Source: Pseudomonas cichorii
GTDB lineage: Bacteria > Pseudomonadota > Gammaproteobacteria > Pseudomonadales > Pseudomonadaceae
DNA length: 64,000 bases
Assembly: GCF_018343775.1 (NCBI RefSeq)
Contig: NZ_CP074349.1
Location: 4,144,001-4,208,000 of the forward strand
Direction of reading: 5' to 3'
Both the position numbers and the translations under genes were made by a program. A model generated the notes under the pieces. That model saw nothing but the letters and a program-made list of their open reading frames with translations, was not told the origin of the DNA and ran no database searches. Shown here piece by piece: positions 46,302-54,821 of this stretch; within the stretch, counting starts at the first letter, position 1, and each line of letters starts with the position of its first letter.

Positions 46302-46763
46302 TTACTGATGAATCTCACCACTGCTTCTTAAGATGACTTCGATTTGTTTCGGGTTGAGATGGTAGTAACGAGCAACGGCGACCCTGGCTTCGTCCATGTC
46401 GACAGCGAGAGTTCGCTCAACGTCCCCTGCGGGCCTTTTGGTTCCTGACTTAGCGTGACGGTCGAGTGTCTCTAATTCGCCTGAGCTCAGAGACGGCTTG
46501 CAGAAATCGAGAAGATCTTTCGCGTGGCTGCCAAACTCGCGAACATGGCTGAATCTCAACCTCCATTCCTGTAATAGGCTTTTTTCTGCCTCTTCACGCA
46601 CATCACACCAACGATCGACTTTGGCCAATATGAAGCCGTTTCCGTCCTCAAAAAGCACATACCCGATATCCTCAATTTTTTGTTCTTCATCGGGTTGCAA
46701 GCTGCACTGCCAGCCACAATCAAACTTGCTCTTAACTTTCACATGCTTCACGATTTTCGACAT
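46302..46763 (-). CDS. Moron-type accessory protein between tail genes I and J
   Basis: A 153-residue soluble protein, unrecognised. It has two parts: an N-terminal beta-rich section (FDCGWQCSLQPDEEQ, then IGYVLFEDGNGFILAKVDRW) and a helical C-terminus ending LNPKQIEVILRSSGEIHQ, with no membrane segment. AAGGAG is six bases before the ATG. Lambda-like phages have I directly before J, so this gene is an insertion, and its terminator supports an independently expressed moron. A role in lysogenic conversion or phage exclusion is possible but not shown. Confidence 0.7.
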   Translation of the reverse strand: MSKIVKHVKVKSKFDCGWQCSLQPDEEQKIEDIGYVLFEDGNGFILAKVDRWCDVREEAEKSLLQEWRLRFSHVREFGSHAKDLLDFCKPSLSSGELETLDRHAKSGTKRPAGDVERTLAVDMDEARVAVARYYHLNPKQIEVILRSSGEIHQ

Positions 46764-46814
46764 TGCACGCTCCTTATCGCCTAGATAGCGATCCTGACAC
46801 AGCGGGAGCAGACA

Positions 46815-47432
46815 CTAAACCCTATCCTCGGCATAGATCGATGCCGAGATGATCGCCCCGCCCCAGCGGCGCTTACCGATACAGATCGGAACCGGGTTAC
46901 CGGCAGCAGTTGTGTTTTTGGCACTGCCGAAGGCATAGGACGGCAAGTTCTCCGATGCGGCGCTCTGTGATAATCCACCAGCCTGGGGGCTGAGCATCTG
47001 AATTACGCCGCCTGCGACCATTGCGACACCGCCCCCCATCAGAGCATTTGCTGCCGCAACAGCAAACGGCGAACTTCCAGGCACAAAAAATGAAGCAGCG
47101 ATCATTACCATTCCTACAATTGTTTGCAACAGCCCGGCGCGCTTTGCACCCGAAACAACTGGCACTATTCGGACCTCGCGAACTCCGGCGCGGTCGAACT
47201 CGTCTGCGCCCACGTTCCGCCCATTCCTGAAAATGGCAAATCTCATGCCTTGGCGATCCAGCCGCTTAATTTCCTCATCAAATCCAGGCAGGGTCGCAAT
47301 AAGGGCCTTGCACACATCCCTGAAATTACTCACTTGCAGAAGACGTCGATGCTCCCTGCCAAATCGCTTGGCCAAGGACCCCGAAAGCTTAATGATGGTC
47401 ATCTGTTCGTAATGCGCGGCTGTTGCTGCCAT
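46815..47432 (-). CDS. Tail assembly protein I (lambda gpI family)
   Basis: A 205-residue tail-tip assembly protein. The N-terminal ~90 residues are the ubiquitin-like TAPI domain (MTIIKLSGSLAKRFGREHRR), and the C-terminal part has the glycine-rich hydrophobic segment NALMGGGVAMVAGGVIQML typical of gpI. GGAGGAAAC precedes the ATG at 47432. In lambda it acts with K and J to build the tail tip. Confidence 0.9.
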   Translation of the reverse strand: MAATAAHYEQMTIIKLSGSLAKRFGREHRRLLQVSNFRDVCKALIATLPGFDEEIKRLDRQGMRFAIFRNGRNVGADEFDRAGVREVRIVPVVSGAKRAGLLQTIVGMVMIAASFFVPGSSPFAVAAANALMGGGVAMVAGGVIQMLSPQAGGLSQSAASENLPSYAFGSAKNTTAAGNPVPICIGKRRWGGAIISASIYAEDRV

Positions 47433-47448
47433 GTTTCCTCCAAGCAAT

Positions 47449-47470
47449 AAAAAACCGCCCGAAGGCGGCT
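47449..47470 (-). terminator. Rho-independent terminator after the lipoprotein accessory gene
   Basis: On the minus strand CCGCCTTCGGGCGG (47468-47455) with a TTCG tetraloop is followed by six T. It lies just past the lipoprotein stop and before gene I. Confidence 0.85.
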
Positions 47471-47480
47471 TGTATGTTGT

Positions 47481-47828
47481 TCAAATACATTTTCTTACAG
47501 CGTCTGAAACAGCAGACCGCCCTATTTGTTGCCAAGCAATTCTTTGGTAATGACGAACTGTGGCTCCGGCACCCGAGCCCTGAATCTCCAAAAGCTCATC
47601 CGTTTGCCCAACACCTGGATTTGACATTACCAAGCGATAGCCAGATTCAGTTTCGGACATAGTCGAGCCGGAATTCTGATCCTGCCACTTAGGAAAAACA
47701 CAAAGAGCGTACTGTTTTGGAGATTTTTTTGTGACCGCTGAAAATACTGGTGACCCAGCTCTCAAGTCCGATGGCGTTGTACAACCTGCCAACAACGCAA
47801 CAGCAAGCGCGCCAATAAAAACCCTCAT
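47481..47828 (-). CDS. Phage-encoded lipoprotein (moron)
   Basis: A 115-residue lipoprotein: signal MRVFIGALAVALLAGC with lipobox LAGC (cysteine 16). The mature part of about 100 residues is soluble with two further cysteines (ALCVFP, VRKCI). GGGGAGGAAAT precedes the ATG. It is inserted between K and I, an unusual place for a host-like gene, and is followed by its own terminator. Small prophage lipoproteins often block superinfection at the outer membrane; that is an inference here. Confidence 0.7.
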   Translation of the reverse strand: MRVFIGALAVALLAGCTTPSDLRAGSPVFSAVTKKSPKQYALCVFPKWQDQNSGSTMSETESGYRLVMSNPGVGQTDELLEIQGSGAGATVRHYQRIAWQQIGRSAVSDAVRKCI

Positions 47829-47874
47829 ATTTCCTCCCCTGAAACCTCGAAGCATACAATTTAATTGATGCCTG

Positions 47875-48174
47875 TTACTCACCAAAACCAATCTCTTTCA
47901 AAACGGTTTTATAAATAGATTCGCTTCGACAAAGAATAACAACAGAATCACCACTTTTAGCAGCATCAAAGACTTCTTTAACTCCCTTCTCTACAGCTTT
48001 GTTCTTTTCGATCAGGGTCATATGAACCTGAGCATCCCCCTCTACTTTCTTGGTATCTAGATCATTAGCACTCTTGGCTACAGACACCCGAAGGGTTTTA
48101 TCCATATAGCGTGTTTCAAGTATCTCGAAGCCGACTCCATGCTGCATTGATGCCCTTACGCTTGAAACTGTCAT
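47875..48174 (-). CDS. Hypothetical accessory protein between K and I
   Basis: A 99-residue soluble protein beginning MTVSSVRASMQHGVGFEILE. It has an alpha/beta pattern with a hydrophobic strand near the C-terminus (SGDSVVILCRS) and no membrane segment. GGAG lies nine bases before the ATG. It precedes the phage lipoprotein by 46 bases, with no terminator between them, so the pair is probably one transcript. Family not recognised. Confidence 0.6.
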   Translation of the reverse strand: MTVSSVRASMQHGVGFEILETRYMDKTLRVSVAKSANDLDTKKVEGDAQVHMTLIEKNKAVEKGVKEVFDAAKSGDSVVILCRSESIYKTVLKEIGFGE

Positions 48175-48204
48175 CCCTCAAAGCTCCGCTGAAAAAAACA
48201 GACT

Positions 48205-49017
48205 CTAGCTTATACCTGTCCACCCATCCAGCGTGGATGGAATACCAGCAACCAGCCTGGGAGGTTGTGCATCTTTGTGCCTGAGGATCAGGCGTGCCCG
48301 GTCATGCCAGGGTCCGCCGTAGACGATGATCTCGGACGGCCTGCCGTACAGATGATGCAGCAGGAACGGCCCCGGGCCGAATGCGCCTGACTCTTCGCCG
48401 GGCAGTTTCGGATCGGCCCCGAGATATATGCCTGCGTGATTGGGATGAGCTGTGCGCCCAACAGACATCACGATCATGTCGCCACGCTGGGGCTGGCTGA
48501 CCTGGTAAAAGCCCGCCGCTTCGTAGGCCTGCTCGTACAGGCTTTCCCCGTCCGCCTTTTCCCACCACCCGTCCTGCCGAGCGTAGGCCGGGAATTCCAG
48601 CCCCCACACGCGCTGATACCAGTCTGCGCAGACTTGCCAGCAATCCCACGCCCCATGAACGAATGGCCGCTTGAGCAGTGGCGTGCTGCCGGTCGGCGTG
48701 ATCGTGCGCAAATCCCCCTCCGGCCAAGACAGAATGTGCCAGGGCAATTCGGTCGCCTCGCACATGGCCAGGTCGCGGGCCGACGGCCGGCTGGTTGCGT
48801 CCGGGTGCGAGTGCACGATACCGATGACCTCGCCGACATCTTCCGCATCAGCATACTGCTCAGGCGAGATGCGGAACTCTTCGCTGGGGTCAGCAGCAGT
48901 GTTCTGGCAGGCGATGTACTGTTGCTTTCGGCCTACGGCCACGATCAGCCCGCAACACTCCCGCGGATACTCGGCCGCAGCATGAGCCTGCACGGCGGCG
49001 AGGATGTGTTTCAGCAT
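48205..49017 (-). CDS. Tail assembly protein K (JAMM plus NlpC/P60)
   Basis: A 270-residue two-domain enzyme of the lambda gpK family. Residues 1-115 are a JAMM/MPN peptidase-like domain with the zinc motif HSHPDATSRPSARD (H69, H71, D82). Residues 115-250 are an NlpC/P60 peptidase with catalytic cysteine in HGAWDCWQV (C126) and histidine in HPNHAGIYLG (H194). It processes or cuts peptidoglycan during tail-tip assembly or infection. It begins 2 bases after the L stop. Confidence 0.93.
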   Translation of the reverse strand: MLKHILAAVQAHAAAEYPRECCGLIVAVGRKQQYIACQNTAADPSEEFRISPEQYADAEDVGEVIGIVHSHPDATSRPSARDLAMCEATELPWHILSWPEGDLRTITPTGSTPLLKRPFVHGAWDCWQVCADWYQRVWGLEFPAYARQDGWWEKADGESLYEQAYEAAGFYQVSQPQRGDMIVMSVGRTAHPNHAGIYLGADPKLPGEESGAFGPGPFLLHHLYGRPSEIIVYGGPWHDRARLILRHKDAQPPRLVAGIPSTLDGWTGIS

Positions 49018-49019
49018 GA

Positions 49020-49769
49020 TTAGCTCCGGGCAATCAGGGATATTGCAGGAAAACCGCCGAAGGGGTTTTCGTTACCCTGGCCGTGGCGCACAACGCAGCC
49101 AGAATCGAGACAGCCATTGCACTCGTCTTTTTCCGGGTCATCCGTGGGGTTTCCATCGAAATCGAAGTATGGCCCGGTATAACCGCAGTTCGGCCCCCGG
49201 TAGCCATTGGTCATGGCCCAGTGGCAGAGCTGAGTCATCTGCCGACCAATGACCTCGCCGCCGACATCGCCGGGGCTGGCCAGCTCCCACGTTACCGAGA
49301 CCCCATTCTCTTGAGTCTTCTGGTCGATGTACCAAACCTCGACCTCTTCCTCTGCCGGATCAGCTTCAGGATTGCCACCGGGAAAGTTGGCGGCATCCAG
49401 GTACTGAGCGAGGGTGTGACGCATCGTCAGCTTGAACTCGAGCAAATTATCGAAGGCCAGGCACAAGGCTGTAATTCGACCATTGACGTTACCCACGGCC
49501 AGTTTCGGGCGAACCGCAGTACCATCCGAATTGGCTTCAATCCCCTTGATCTCCATCGGCCAGGCACCATACTCATTGCCCTGCCACCAGATCGACCTTG
49601 CGGGTAACTGGTCGGCATTCGCGCCCGCCGCAGCCAGTTCTTCGGGAGTGTGCGGTATGGCGTGCCCGTGGAAGCGCAGCACATCCGCACCGAAGTCCGA
49701 GCCATCCAGCTCAAACAGCAGGATCTCGGCTCCAGGCTCGAGCTTCTGAAGCTGTGTGATCAAGCTCAT
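49020..49769 (-). CDS. Minor tail protein L (iron-sulfur type)
   Basis: A 249-residue tail-tip hub protein of the lambda gpL family. The C-terminus carries the conserved cysteines LCHWAMTNGYRGPNCGYTG, then CNGCLDSGC, which in lambda gpL bind an iron-sulfur cluster. The N-terminal part forms the hub ring fold. It overlaps M by four bases (ATGA). Confidence 0.93.
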   Translation of the reverse strand: MSLITQLQKLEPGAEILLFELDGSDFGADVLRFHGHAIPHTPEELAAAGANADQLPARSIWWQGNEYGAWPMEIKGIEANSDGTAVRPKLAVGNVNGRITALCLAFDNLLEFKLTMRHTLAQYLDAANFPGGNPEADPAEEEVEVWYIDQKTQENGVSVTWELASPGDVGGEVIGRQMTQLCHWAMTNGYRGPNCGYTGPYFDFDGNPTDDPEKDECNGCLDSGCVVRHGQGNENPFGGFPAISLIARS

Positions 49770-50104
49770 GGGTGGTACGCCCTTTCAAATGTTGCAGTGA
49801 GCGAAACGATATCGGCAGGCTTGCGCTGCTGCCGGTACGTCTCACAGCGATAAAGCCCGAGAACGCCGTCCGGCGTGGTCCACAGGAATGACCTGGCACC
49901 GCGATGGGCTCGAATGAATTCAAGGATCGGCAAGATCTCACTCGCCAGGCCACCAAACGACAACGACCATGACTCACTCTCCGCATTCAAACCATCGCTC
50001 GTAACCTGGACATACCCATCGCCGAACTGGGACTTCCGTGTCCGCATCGTGCTGTCGCAACTGGCCTCGTCGTCGGGAATCCACGCGAATGTTTCTAAGG
50101 CCAT
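49766..50104 (-). CDS. Minor tail protein M
   Basis: A 112-residue tail-tip protein of the lambda gpM family, recognised by MALETFAWIPDDEAS and the RTRKSQFGDGYVQV motif, ending TATFERAYHP. GGGAGG is five bases before the ATG at 50104, which overlaps the tape-measure stop (TGATG). It forms the ring between the tape measure and L. Confidence 0.9.
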   Translation of the reverse strand: MALETFAWIPDDEASCDSTMRTRKSQFGDGYVQVTSDGLNAESESWSLSFGGLASEILPILEFIRAHRGARSFLWTTPDGVLGLYRCETYRQQRKPADIVSLTATFERAYHP

Positions 50105-53100
50105 CAGCGCCTCCCGGTACTGTTTCGATAACTTGTGCCACCGGCACGCCACGAATCGGCAATAGCCTTTTCTGCAACGCCGAGCATTTGCCGCTGCATG
50201 TTCTGCTGCAGGGCCGCGCTGTCGAGTTCCATCCCTTCGGAACTGCGGTCCTGAACGGTGATATGCATGGGCGCGCTGAGCTGTACAACCGTGCTGCCAC
50301 CTGGGGTTCCGCCTACCACCTGCACACCCAGAGAACCATCCGCGCCACGAGCAAGCGGCATGATTGCCTCCGGCCCAGCCTCGCCCGCAATCCCCATATC
50401 TCCGGTGCCAAAGCTGAATGGCGTTGGCATGGTCAATATGCTGTTGGTCTCAAAGGCTCCACCATTGGCGAACATCTGCACGCCATTCGACCAGGCACCG
50501 CCCAGCGCCTGAGGAAAGTATGTGGATGAGTAGCCTGCCGACGACGCGCCGAGGTTCGACGATGTAGCGCCCGCCGATCCTGACGCCAGCCCGTTCCCGG
50601 AACCGGAGCTGAAGTAGCTCATGCCGGCATTGAACAGCATCTCCAGCAGCGCCGAGGATGCCTTGCGAGCAGCAATGCGCCCCATGTCAGCAATGATCGA
50701 CTTTGTGAAATCGGCGAACGAGAACTTGCCTGTTTCTGCGAAGCTCACGACAGAGTCTTCCATCGAGCTGAAAGCGCCGGTGAAAAAGGTTTTTGTCTGG
50801 CCGGCGACGTCCTTTGCCGAATCGAGATAATCCTGGAACGCAGACTTTGCGCCGTTCTTCCAGTCGGCTTGAGCCTCATCAAGCTTTTCGTACCCCTGCT
50901 GCATGGCATCGAGCTGACGGACGCCGTACTGCTGAGTGAGCTGGATCTGCGTCTCAAGCGCCTGGCGCTGCCTTTCCGTTGTGGCTGTCGCCAACTGGGT
51001 GCGCAGGGCCAGGATCTTGTTGTTGGTATCCTGCTCCAATGCCAAGCGTGCCTGGGCGCGGTCAGCCTGCTTGTCTCCCATGCCCACCGCTGCGGCCATC
51101 TGGTCATAGGAAGCGCTGGAAACCGCCAGTTGCCGCTGCAGATCGGCCTCGTACTTCATGGCTTCTGCCAGCCCCGAGGAGGACGCGACCGTCTGCTCGT
51201 ACTGCAACTTCAACCACTGGAGTCCCTTGCCGTACTCTTCAGTGGAAATCTTGCCGGACTTGTAGAGCAGGTTCAGCTCATCGGTCTTTTGCTTCTGCTC
51301 ATCCGCTGCCGCGCTGACAGGATCGAATTTCTCCTTGAGCTTGGTGTAAGCATCACCTGCGGTCTTGAGCTGCTGCTCATCCGCTGCCGCGCTGACAGGA
51401 TCGAATTTCTCCTTGAGCTTGGTGTAAGCATCACCTGCGGTCTTGAGCTGCTGCTCAAGCTTGCTCTGAGCCGATTTGTTTTTCTGGGCGGCATCAGTCG
51501 CAGCCTTGTCGGCATCCTTCTGCGCGTCATACGCCTTGGCCGTTTCCCGAATCTGCTTCGCCAAGGCGCTCTGCGGATCGATCTTGTTTTCAGTGATGAA
51601 GCGATCAGCTTCCTCGAGCTTTGTCTTGTCCTTCAGCGTGTGCAGTTGCTTTTCGAGGGTCTGCTGAAAGTTCTTGCCAGCGTTATCCGCTGCTATATCA
51701 GCATCGGTCTTACCCTTGGTGCTTTTGGTGCTGTCATCCAGTTGCTTGCTGTACAGCGCCTGCCGGGCAGATAGCAGCCCTGTCTCGACATCAAGGCTGC
51801 TGACGGTTTCGGATTGCTTGACCCATCCATCGAGCGCTTTTTGCGGGATTCCGAGCTGCTGGCCCACCTTCAGGATCGTGTCAGACAGAGGCTGGCCAGC
51901 AGCCCGAGCCTGATCCATAGCGCTCGTCAGAGCTGCAAACTGCTTTGCTCCCGCCTCGCTTGATCGGGGTCCAACGAGAGCCCGCTGCGCCGATGTGCGC
52001 AACGCATCGTAGGCTTCAGTCGCCTTTTGCGCCGAATCGCGCTGCTGCTCGGTAACGCGCACCAGCGCGCCCTGCTGCTGGTCACGGGTGAGCTGGGCGA
52101 ACTCTTTGCGCACTTCCTCCACGGAGCGCTTTAGGTCGTTCACGTCCGTGCGTGCAGTTTGGGCGTTTGAGCCCATAGCCAGGAAAGCCACACCCACGCC
52201 GACCGCCAGCGCCGCGATGCCTGCCGGACCGCCAAGGATCGAGAGCAGCGACGCACCCGCACGGGCAAGCACGTTCTTGGCGGCAGCGGCCTGGGCCTGC
52301 GCCGCTGCGTTTGCCGTTGTGGCGGCAGTATCGCGAGCCATGGCCGCCGTGGACGCCGTAGTTGCAACAGTCAGCCGCTGAGTGGCGGCGGCAGCGGCAG
52401 CCTTGGCAACAGCCAAATCACGCTCAATGGCGGCCAGCGCAGCGGTGTAGCGAGCCTCTTCGGCAGTACCAACCGCCAGCCGGGCCTGATATGCCAGGGT
52501 CTGCTGAGCGGCCTGCAGGCTTGCCACGCGGGTCGCAGTCTCCAGTTGCACGGCCTGGGCGGCAGAGTAAGCGGCGACAGACTCGCGCAGCTTTGCCGAT
52601 GCCGCTGCAGCCGATGCCGCCGTTTCCTCGGCCTTTGCAATTGCTGACGCTTTCGTTGTCGCGATGTTGGTGACCATCGCCTTGGTCGCCGCGCCCGCCG
52701 ACGTAACCGCATCAATCGCGAACTTGGCGAAAGCGGCAGCCATCTTTCCGCCCAGCGCCGCGACAAGCACATCGATGTTCTCGACGAGAAAGCCGATGGT
52801 TTCGCCAAGGCGCTGTGCGCCGCCGTTATCACGCAACTCCTGAAAGCTCTTGGTGACACTTTCGATTCCAGGCAGGAGGCCGATCGTCAGTTGGTTTGCA
52901 GCACCAGCGAACGTGTCCTTCATCGCCGAAATAGCTTTCCCGGCTTCAACGAGACGCACGATATTGAATTCGGAAATGACTCCGCCCGCACGCTCTGCCT
53001 GGTCGCCCAGCTCCTTGAAGCCTTTGCCGTTATCACGCAGCAGGGGTATCAGGGCAGTGGCCTCATCAGCAACCGACTCCATGTAAGTCGTCATTTGCTG

Positions 53101-53676
53101 TTGGTTGAGCCCGGCCTTTTCAAGCGAGCTGTAGTAGAGCTGCAGGGCCTGCGGGCCTGACAAGTTCGCAAATGCGCTCGCAGTGACGCCGATCCGGGGG
53201 GCGATCTCCTTAAAGAAATCGGCCATCTCCCCGCCTCCACGCTGCAGGAATTCACCGACCCGGTCGTTTGTATCTTTCAGGATGTCGCCGAGCTTGTCCT
53301 GCTCGACACCGACACTCTTGGCTCCGTACGCCCAGCGCTGAAAGTCTTCAACCGTGGTGTTCGATAGCGCCGAAAGGTTCTTCACCTCTTTTGCGTAATC
53401 GATGGTGCTTGTTGTCAGCGCGACCAGGCCTGCAACAGAACCGACCGCAGCCAGATTGGCAGCGCCGATGGCAGAGAATACAGACGTGACTTCATGCCCA
53501 GCTTCCCGGGCATTGACGTTGAGGCGGTCGAACGCACTATCCACAACCCCAAGACTGCGGTCGATGTTCTGGGCCGTATTCGCCACCGCACTTTCCGAAC
53601 GAGCCAGCTCCTGACGAAGCTGCGCTGTCGTGGCCTCGATCCTGACAAGCATGCCCTGTACGTCTGTATCAGCCAC
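50104..53676 (-). CDS. Phage tail tape-measure protein
   Basis: An 1190-residue tape measure that sets tail length. Long alanine- and glutamine-rich coiled coils run from about 340 to 860, with an N-terminal tape-measure core (VSVFSAIGAANLAAV-like region and GVEQDKLGDILKDTNDRVGE). One membrane-like segment lies near 478-500 (LSILGGPAGIAALAVGVGVA). The C-terminus has the conserved lambda gpH-type GALE-like region FSFADFTKSIIADMGRIAAR. A 78-base perfect tandem duplication adds 26 residues near 740-790. Start at 53676 is by homology. Confidence 0.93.
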   Translation of the reverse strand: MADTDVQGMLVRIEATTAQLRQELARSESAVANTAQNIDRSLGVVDSAFDRLNVNAREAGHEVTSVFSAIGAANLAAVGSVAGLVALTTSTIDYAKEVKNLSALSNTTVEDFQRWAYGAKSVGVEQDKLGDILKDTNDRVGEFLQRGGGEMADFFKEIAPRIGVTASAFANLSGPQALQLYYSSLEKAGLNQQQMTTYMESVADEATALIPLLRDNGKGFKELGDQAERAGGVISEFNIVRLVEAGKAISAMKDTFAGAANQLTIGLLPGIESVTKSFQELRDNGGAQRLGETIGFLVENIDVLVAALGGKMAAAFAKFAIDAVTSAGAATKAMVTNIATTKASAIAKAEETAASAAAASAKLRESVAAYSAAQAVQLETATRVASLQAAQQTLAYQARLAVGTAEEARYTAALAAIERDLAVAKAAAAAATQRLTVATTASTAAMARDTAATTANAAAQAQAAAAKNVLARAGASLLSILGGPAGIAALAVGVGVAFLAMGSNAQTARTDVNDLKRSVEEVRKEFAQLTRDQQQGALVRVTEQQRDSAQKATEAYDALRTSAQRALVGPRSSEAGAKQFAALTSAMDQARAAGQPLSDTILKVGQQLGIPQKALDGWVKQSETVSSLDVETGLLSARQALYSKQLDDSTKSTKGKTDADIAADNAGKNFQQTLEKQLHTLKDKTKLEEADRFITENKIDPQSALAKQIRETAKAYDAQKDADKAATDAAQKNKSAQSKLEQQLKTAGDAYTKLKEKFDPVSAAADEQQLKTAGDAYTKLKEKFDPVSAAADEQKQKTDELNLLYKSGKISTEEYGKGLQWLKLQYEQTVASSSGLAEAMKYEADLQRQLAVSSASYDQMAAAVGMGDKQADRAQARLALEQDTNNKILALRTQLATATTERQRQALETQIQLTQQYGVRQLDAMQQGYEKLDEAQADWKNGAKSAFQDYLDSAKDVAGQTKTFFTGAFSSMEDSVVSFAETGKFSFADFTKSIIADMGRIAARKASSALLEMLFNAGMSYFSSGSGNGLASGSAGATSSNLGASSAGYSSTYFPQALGGAWSNGVQMFANGGAFETNSILTMPTPFSFGTGDMGIAGEAGPEAIMPLARGADGSLGVQVVGGTPGGSTVVQLSAPMHITVQDRSSEGMELDSAALQQNMQRQMLGVAEKAIADSWRAGGTSYRNSTGRR
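51295..51457. repeat. Perfect 78-base tandem duplication inside the tape measure
   Basis: Two adjacent identical copies of a 78-base unit, starting at 51295 and 51373, with the first seven bases of a third copy. On the protein it repeats 26 residues beginning EQQLKTAGDAYTKLKEKFDP. Identity is complete, so the event is recent or is an assembly artefact. Confidence 0.9.
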
Positions 53677-53694
53677 GGCGGGCCCTCCAACTGA

Positions 53695-54266
53695 TTATTT
53701 TTCACCGCGCCCAGTCAGCGCCATGCGCAGCTTCTGCGCGACTGTCGCAGGCTTGGGTTTGGCCTGGGTTTGTACGGGCTGGCTGAAAGGATTGGTAATG
53801 CGCGCCCACTCGATTTTTGCGTCCATGGCTAGGAACAGTTCGGGGAGCGGGGTATGCCACGCGACATCGGGTGACCAACCAAGCCAGCCGGTGGCCACCG
53901 CATAAAGCCGGTCAACGTAGCTCCCCGCCTCTACGGCGCTGACTCCGTCGCCATTTCCTTTCCCGGTTCACCCCCGCGTGGGTTGTACAGGGCGGCCAGG
54001 TATTCGTTGAGCAATGGAGTAAGCTCCGTCACGCCCTTCTGCCAGACCGCCTCGGGCAGGCCATCGGTCTGCTTTTCGGTCAGGTTGGCACCCGCCGCGA
54101 TGATGAATGCCGCGCCATCGACGCTTACCGCATGCAACGCACTGGCAGCGCCGCGCAACCCACCGAAGCGGGCCTCGATAGCACGAACAGCCGCCAGGGT
54201 TGGGCGCAGGTGATAGATGACACCATCAATTTCAATATCGATATTTCCATGCAGCGTCTTGCTCAT
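53695..54266 (-). CDS. Frameshifted tail assembly chaperone (G-T type fusion)
   Basis: This is the long product made when the ribosome shifts -1 at GGGAAAG (53964-53958). The first 103 codons are those of the short chaperone; the shifted frame then gives about 87 residues, beginning GNGDGVSAVEAGSYVDRLYA and reading through to GLTGRGEK-like basic end. No start codon with a ribosome site exists for the downstream frame alone, which supports the fusion. In lambda the gpG and gpGT chaperones load the tape measure, and the slippery site is the same heptamer. Confidence 0.8.
53931..54266 (-). CDS. Tail assembly chaperone, short form (GTA-gp10/gpG-like)
   Basis: A 111-residue protein with the GTA-gp10-like pattern MSKTLHGNIDIEIDGVIYHL, then AVRAIEARFGG and AFIIAAGAN. 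It is the unshifted product of the slippery site, ending EMATESAP. Relative amounts of short and long forms are critical for tail assembly in lambda. It lies between the tail tube and tape measure genes, exactly the expected position. Confidence 0.85.
   Translation of the reverse strand: MSKTLHGNIDIEIDGVIYHLRPTLAAVRAIEARFGGLRGAASALHAVSVDGAAFIIAAGANLTEKQTDGLPEAVWQKGVTELTPLLNEYLAALYNPRGGEPGKEMATESAP
53958..53964 (-). promoter_or_regulatory. Programmed -1 ribosomal frameshift site GGGAAAG
   Basis: The zero-frame codons are CCG GGA AAG; the heptamer G-GGA-AAG fits X-XXY-YYZ and is identical to the lambda G-T slippery sequence. The -1 frame is open from before the site to 53695, while the zero frame stops at 53931. 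Confidence 0.85.
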
Positions 54267-54277
54267 GTGTCACCCAG

Positions 54278-54775
54278 TCAGGCCGCAGGGCCAGCTTCGA
54301 TTTCGAGAATGTCGGAGTTGATGCCGATGGTGATGTTGCGGCGCACGACGTTGTCAGCAGCGCCTGGCGCAACCGTGTTGTTCATGATTTTGCCGTTGAA
54401 GTAGAAGGTGGTAGGCAGCACTGCCGGCTGGGCCGTGGGGTCGCCATCGTTGAGGGTAACCTTGATGTTGTAGTTACCCTTGGAGCGGTCTTTGTGCGCC
54501 GTCTTGACGGCCTTTTGACCGGCGTCGCCATTGTCCAGGCCGACAGTCAGCGTCATGTCACCCGCATCAGCAGTGCCCTTGTATTTGCGCACTCGGCCAT
54601 CACTGAGCGAAGTGAAGGTCACCGAGCTGAAGGTATCGCCAAACTCGCCCAGGTCTTCGATCTCGCCGACCTGTATATAGGTGTCTGCCGCGTATTCGGC
54701 TTCGGTCGCAGCGACCATCTTTGTGCCGAGCGAGAATCGGCAGCCGGCTGCGGTATTCAGGTTGTCATCAGCCAT
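54278..54775 (-). CDS. Phage tail tube protein
   Basis: A 165-residue major tail protein. It starts MADDNLNTAAGCRFSLGTKM, and the motif YIQVGEIEDLGEFGD with VTFTSLSDGRVRKYKGT and later GDMTLTVGLDN is the phage tail tube fold (TTP-like, lambda gpV group). GGAGG is seven bases before the ATG at 54775. It precedes the chaperone gene, the common order. Confidence 0.9.
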   Translation of the reverse strand: MADDNLNTAAGCRFSLGTKMVAATEAEYAADTYIQVGEIEDLGEFGDTFSSVTFTSLSDGRVRKYKGTADAGDMTLTVGLDNGDAGQKAVKTAHKDRSKGNYNIKVTLNDGDPTAQPAVLPTTFYFNGKIMNNTVAPGAADNVVRRNITIGINSDILEIEAGPAA

Positions 54776-54821
54776 GGGTAATCCTCCAAAGGCATTGGAT
54801 AAAGCTGCCAGGCGGCAGAAG

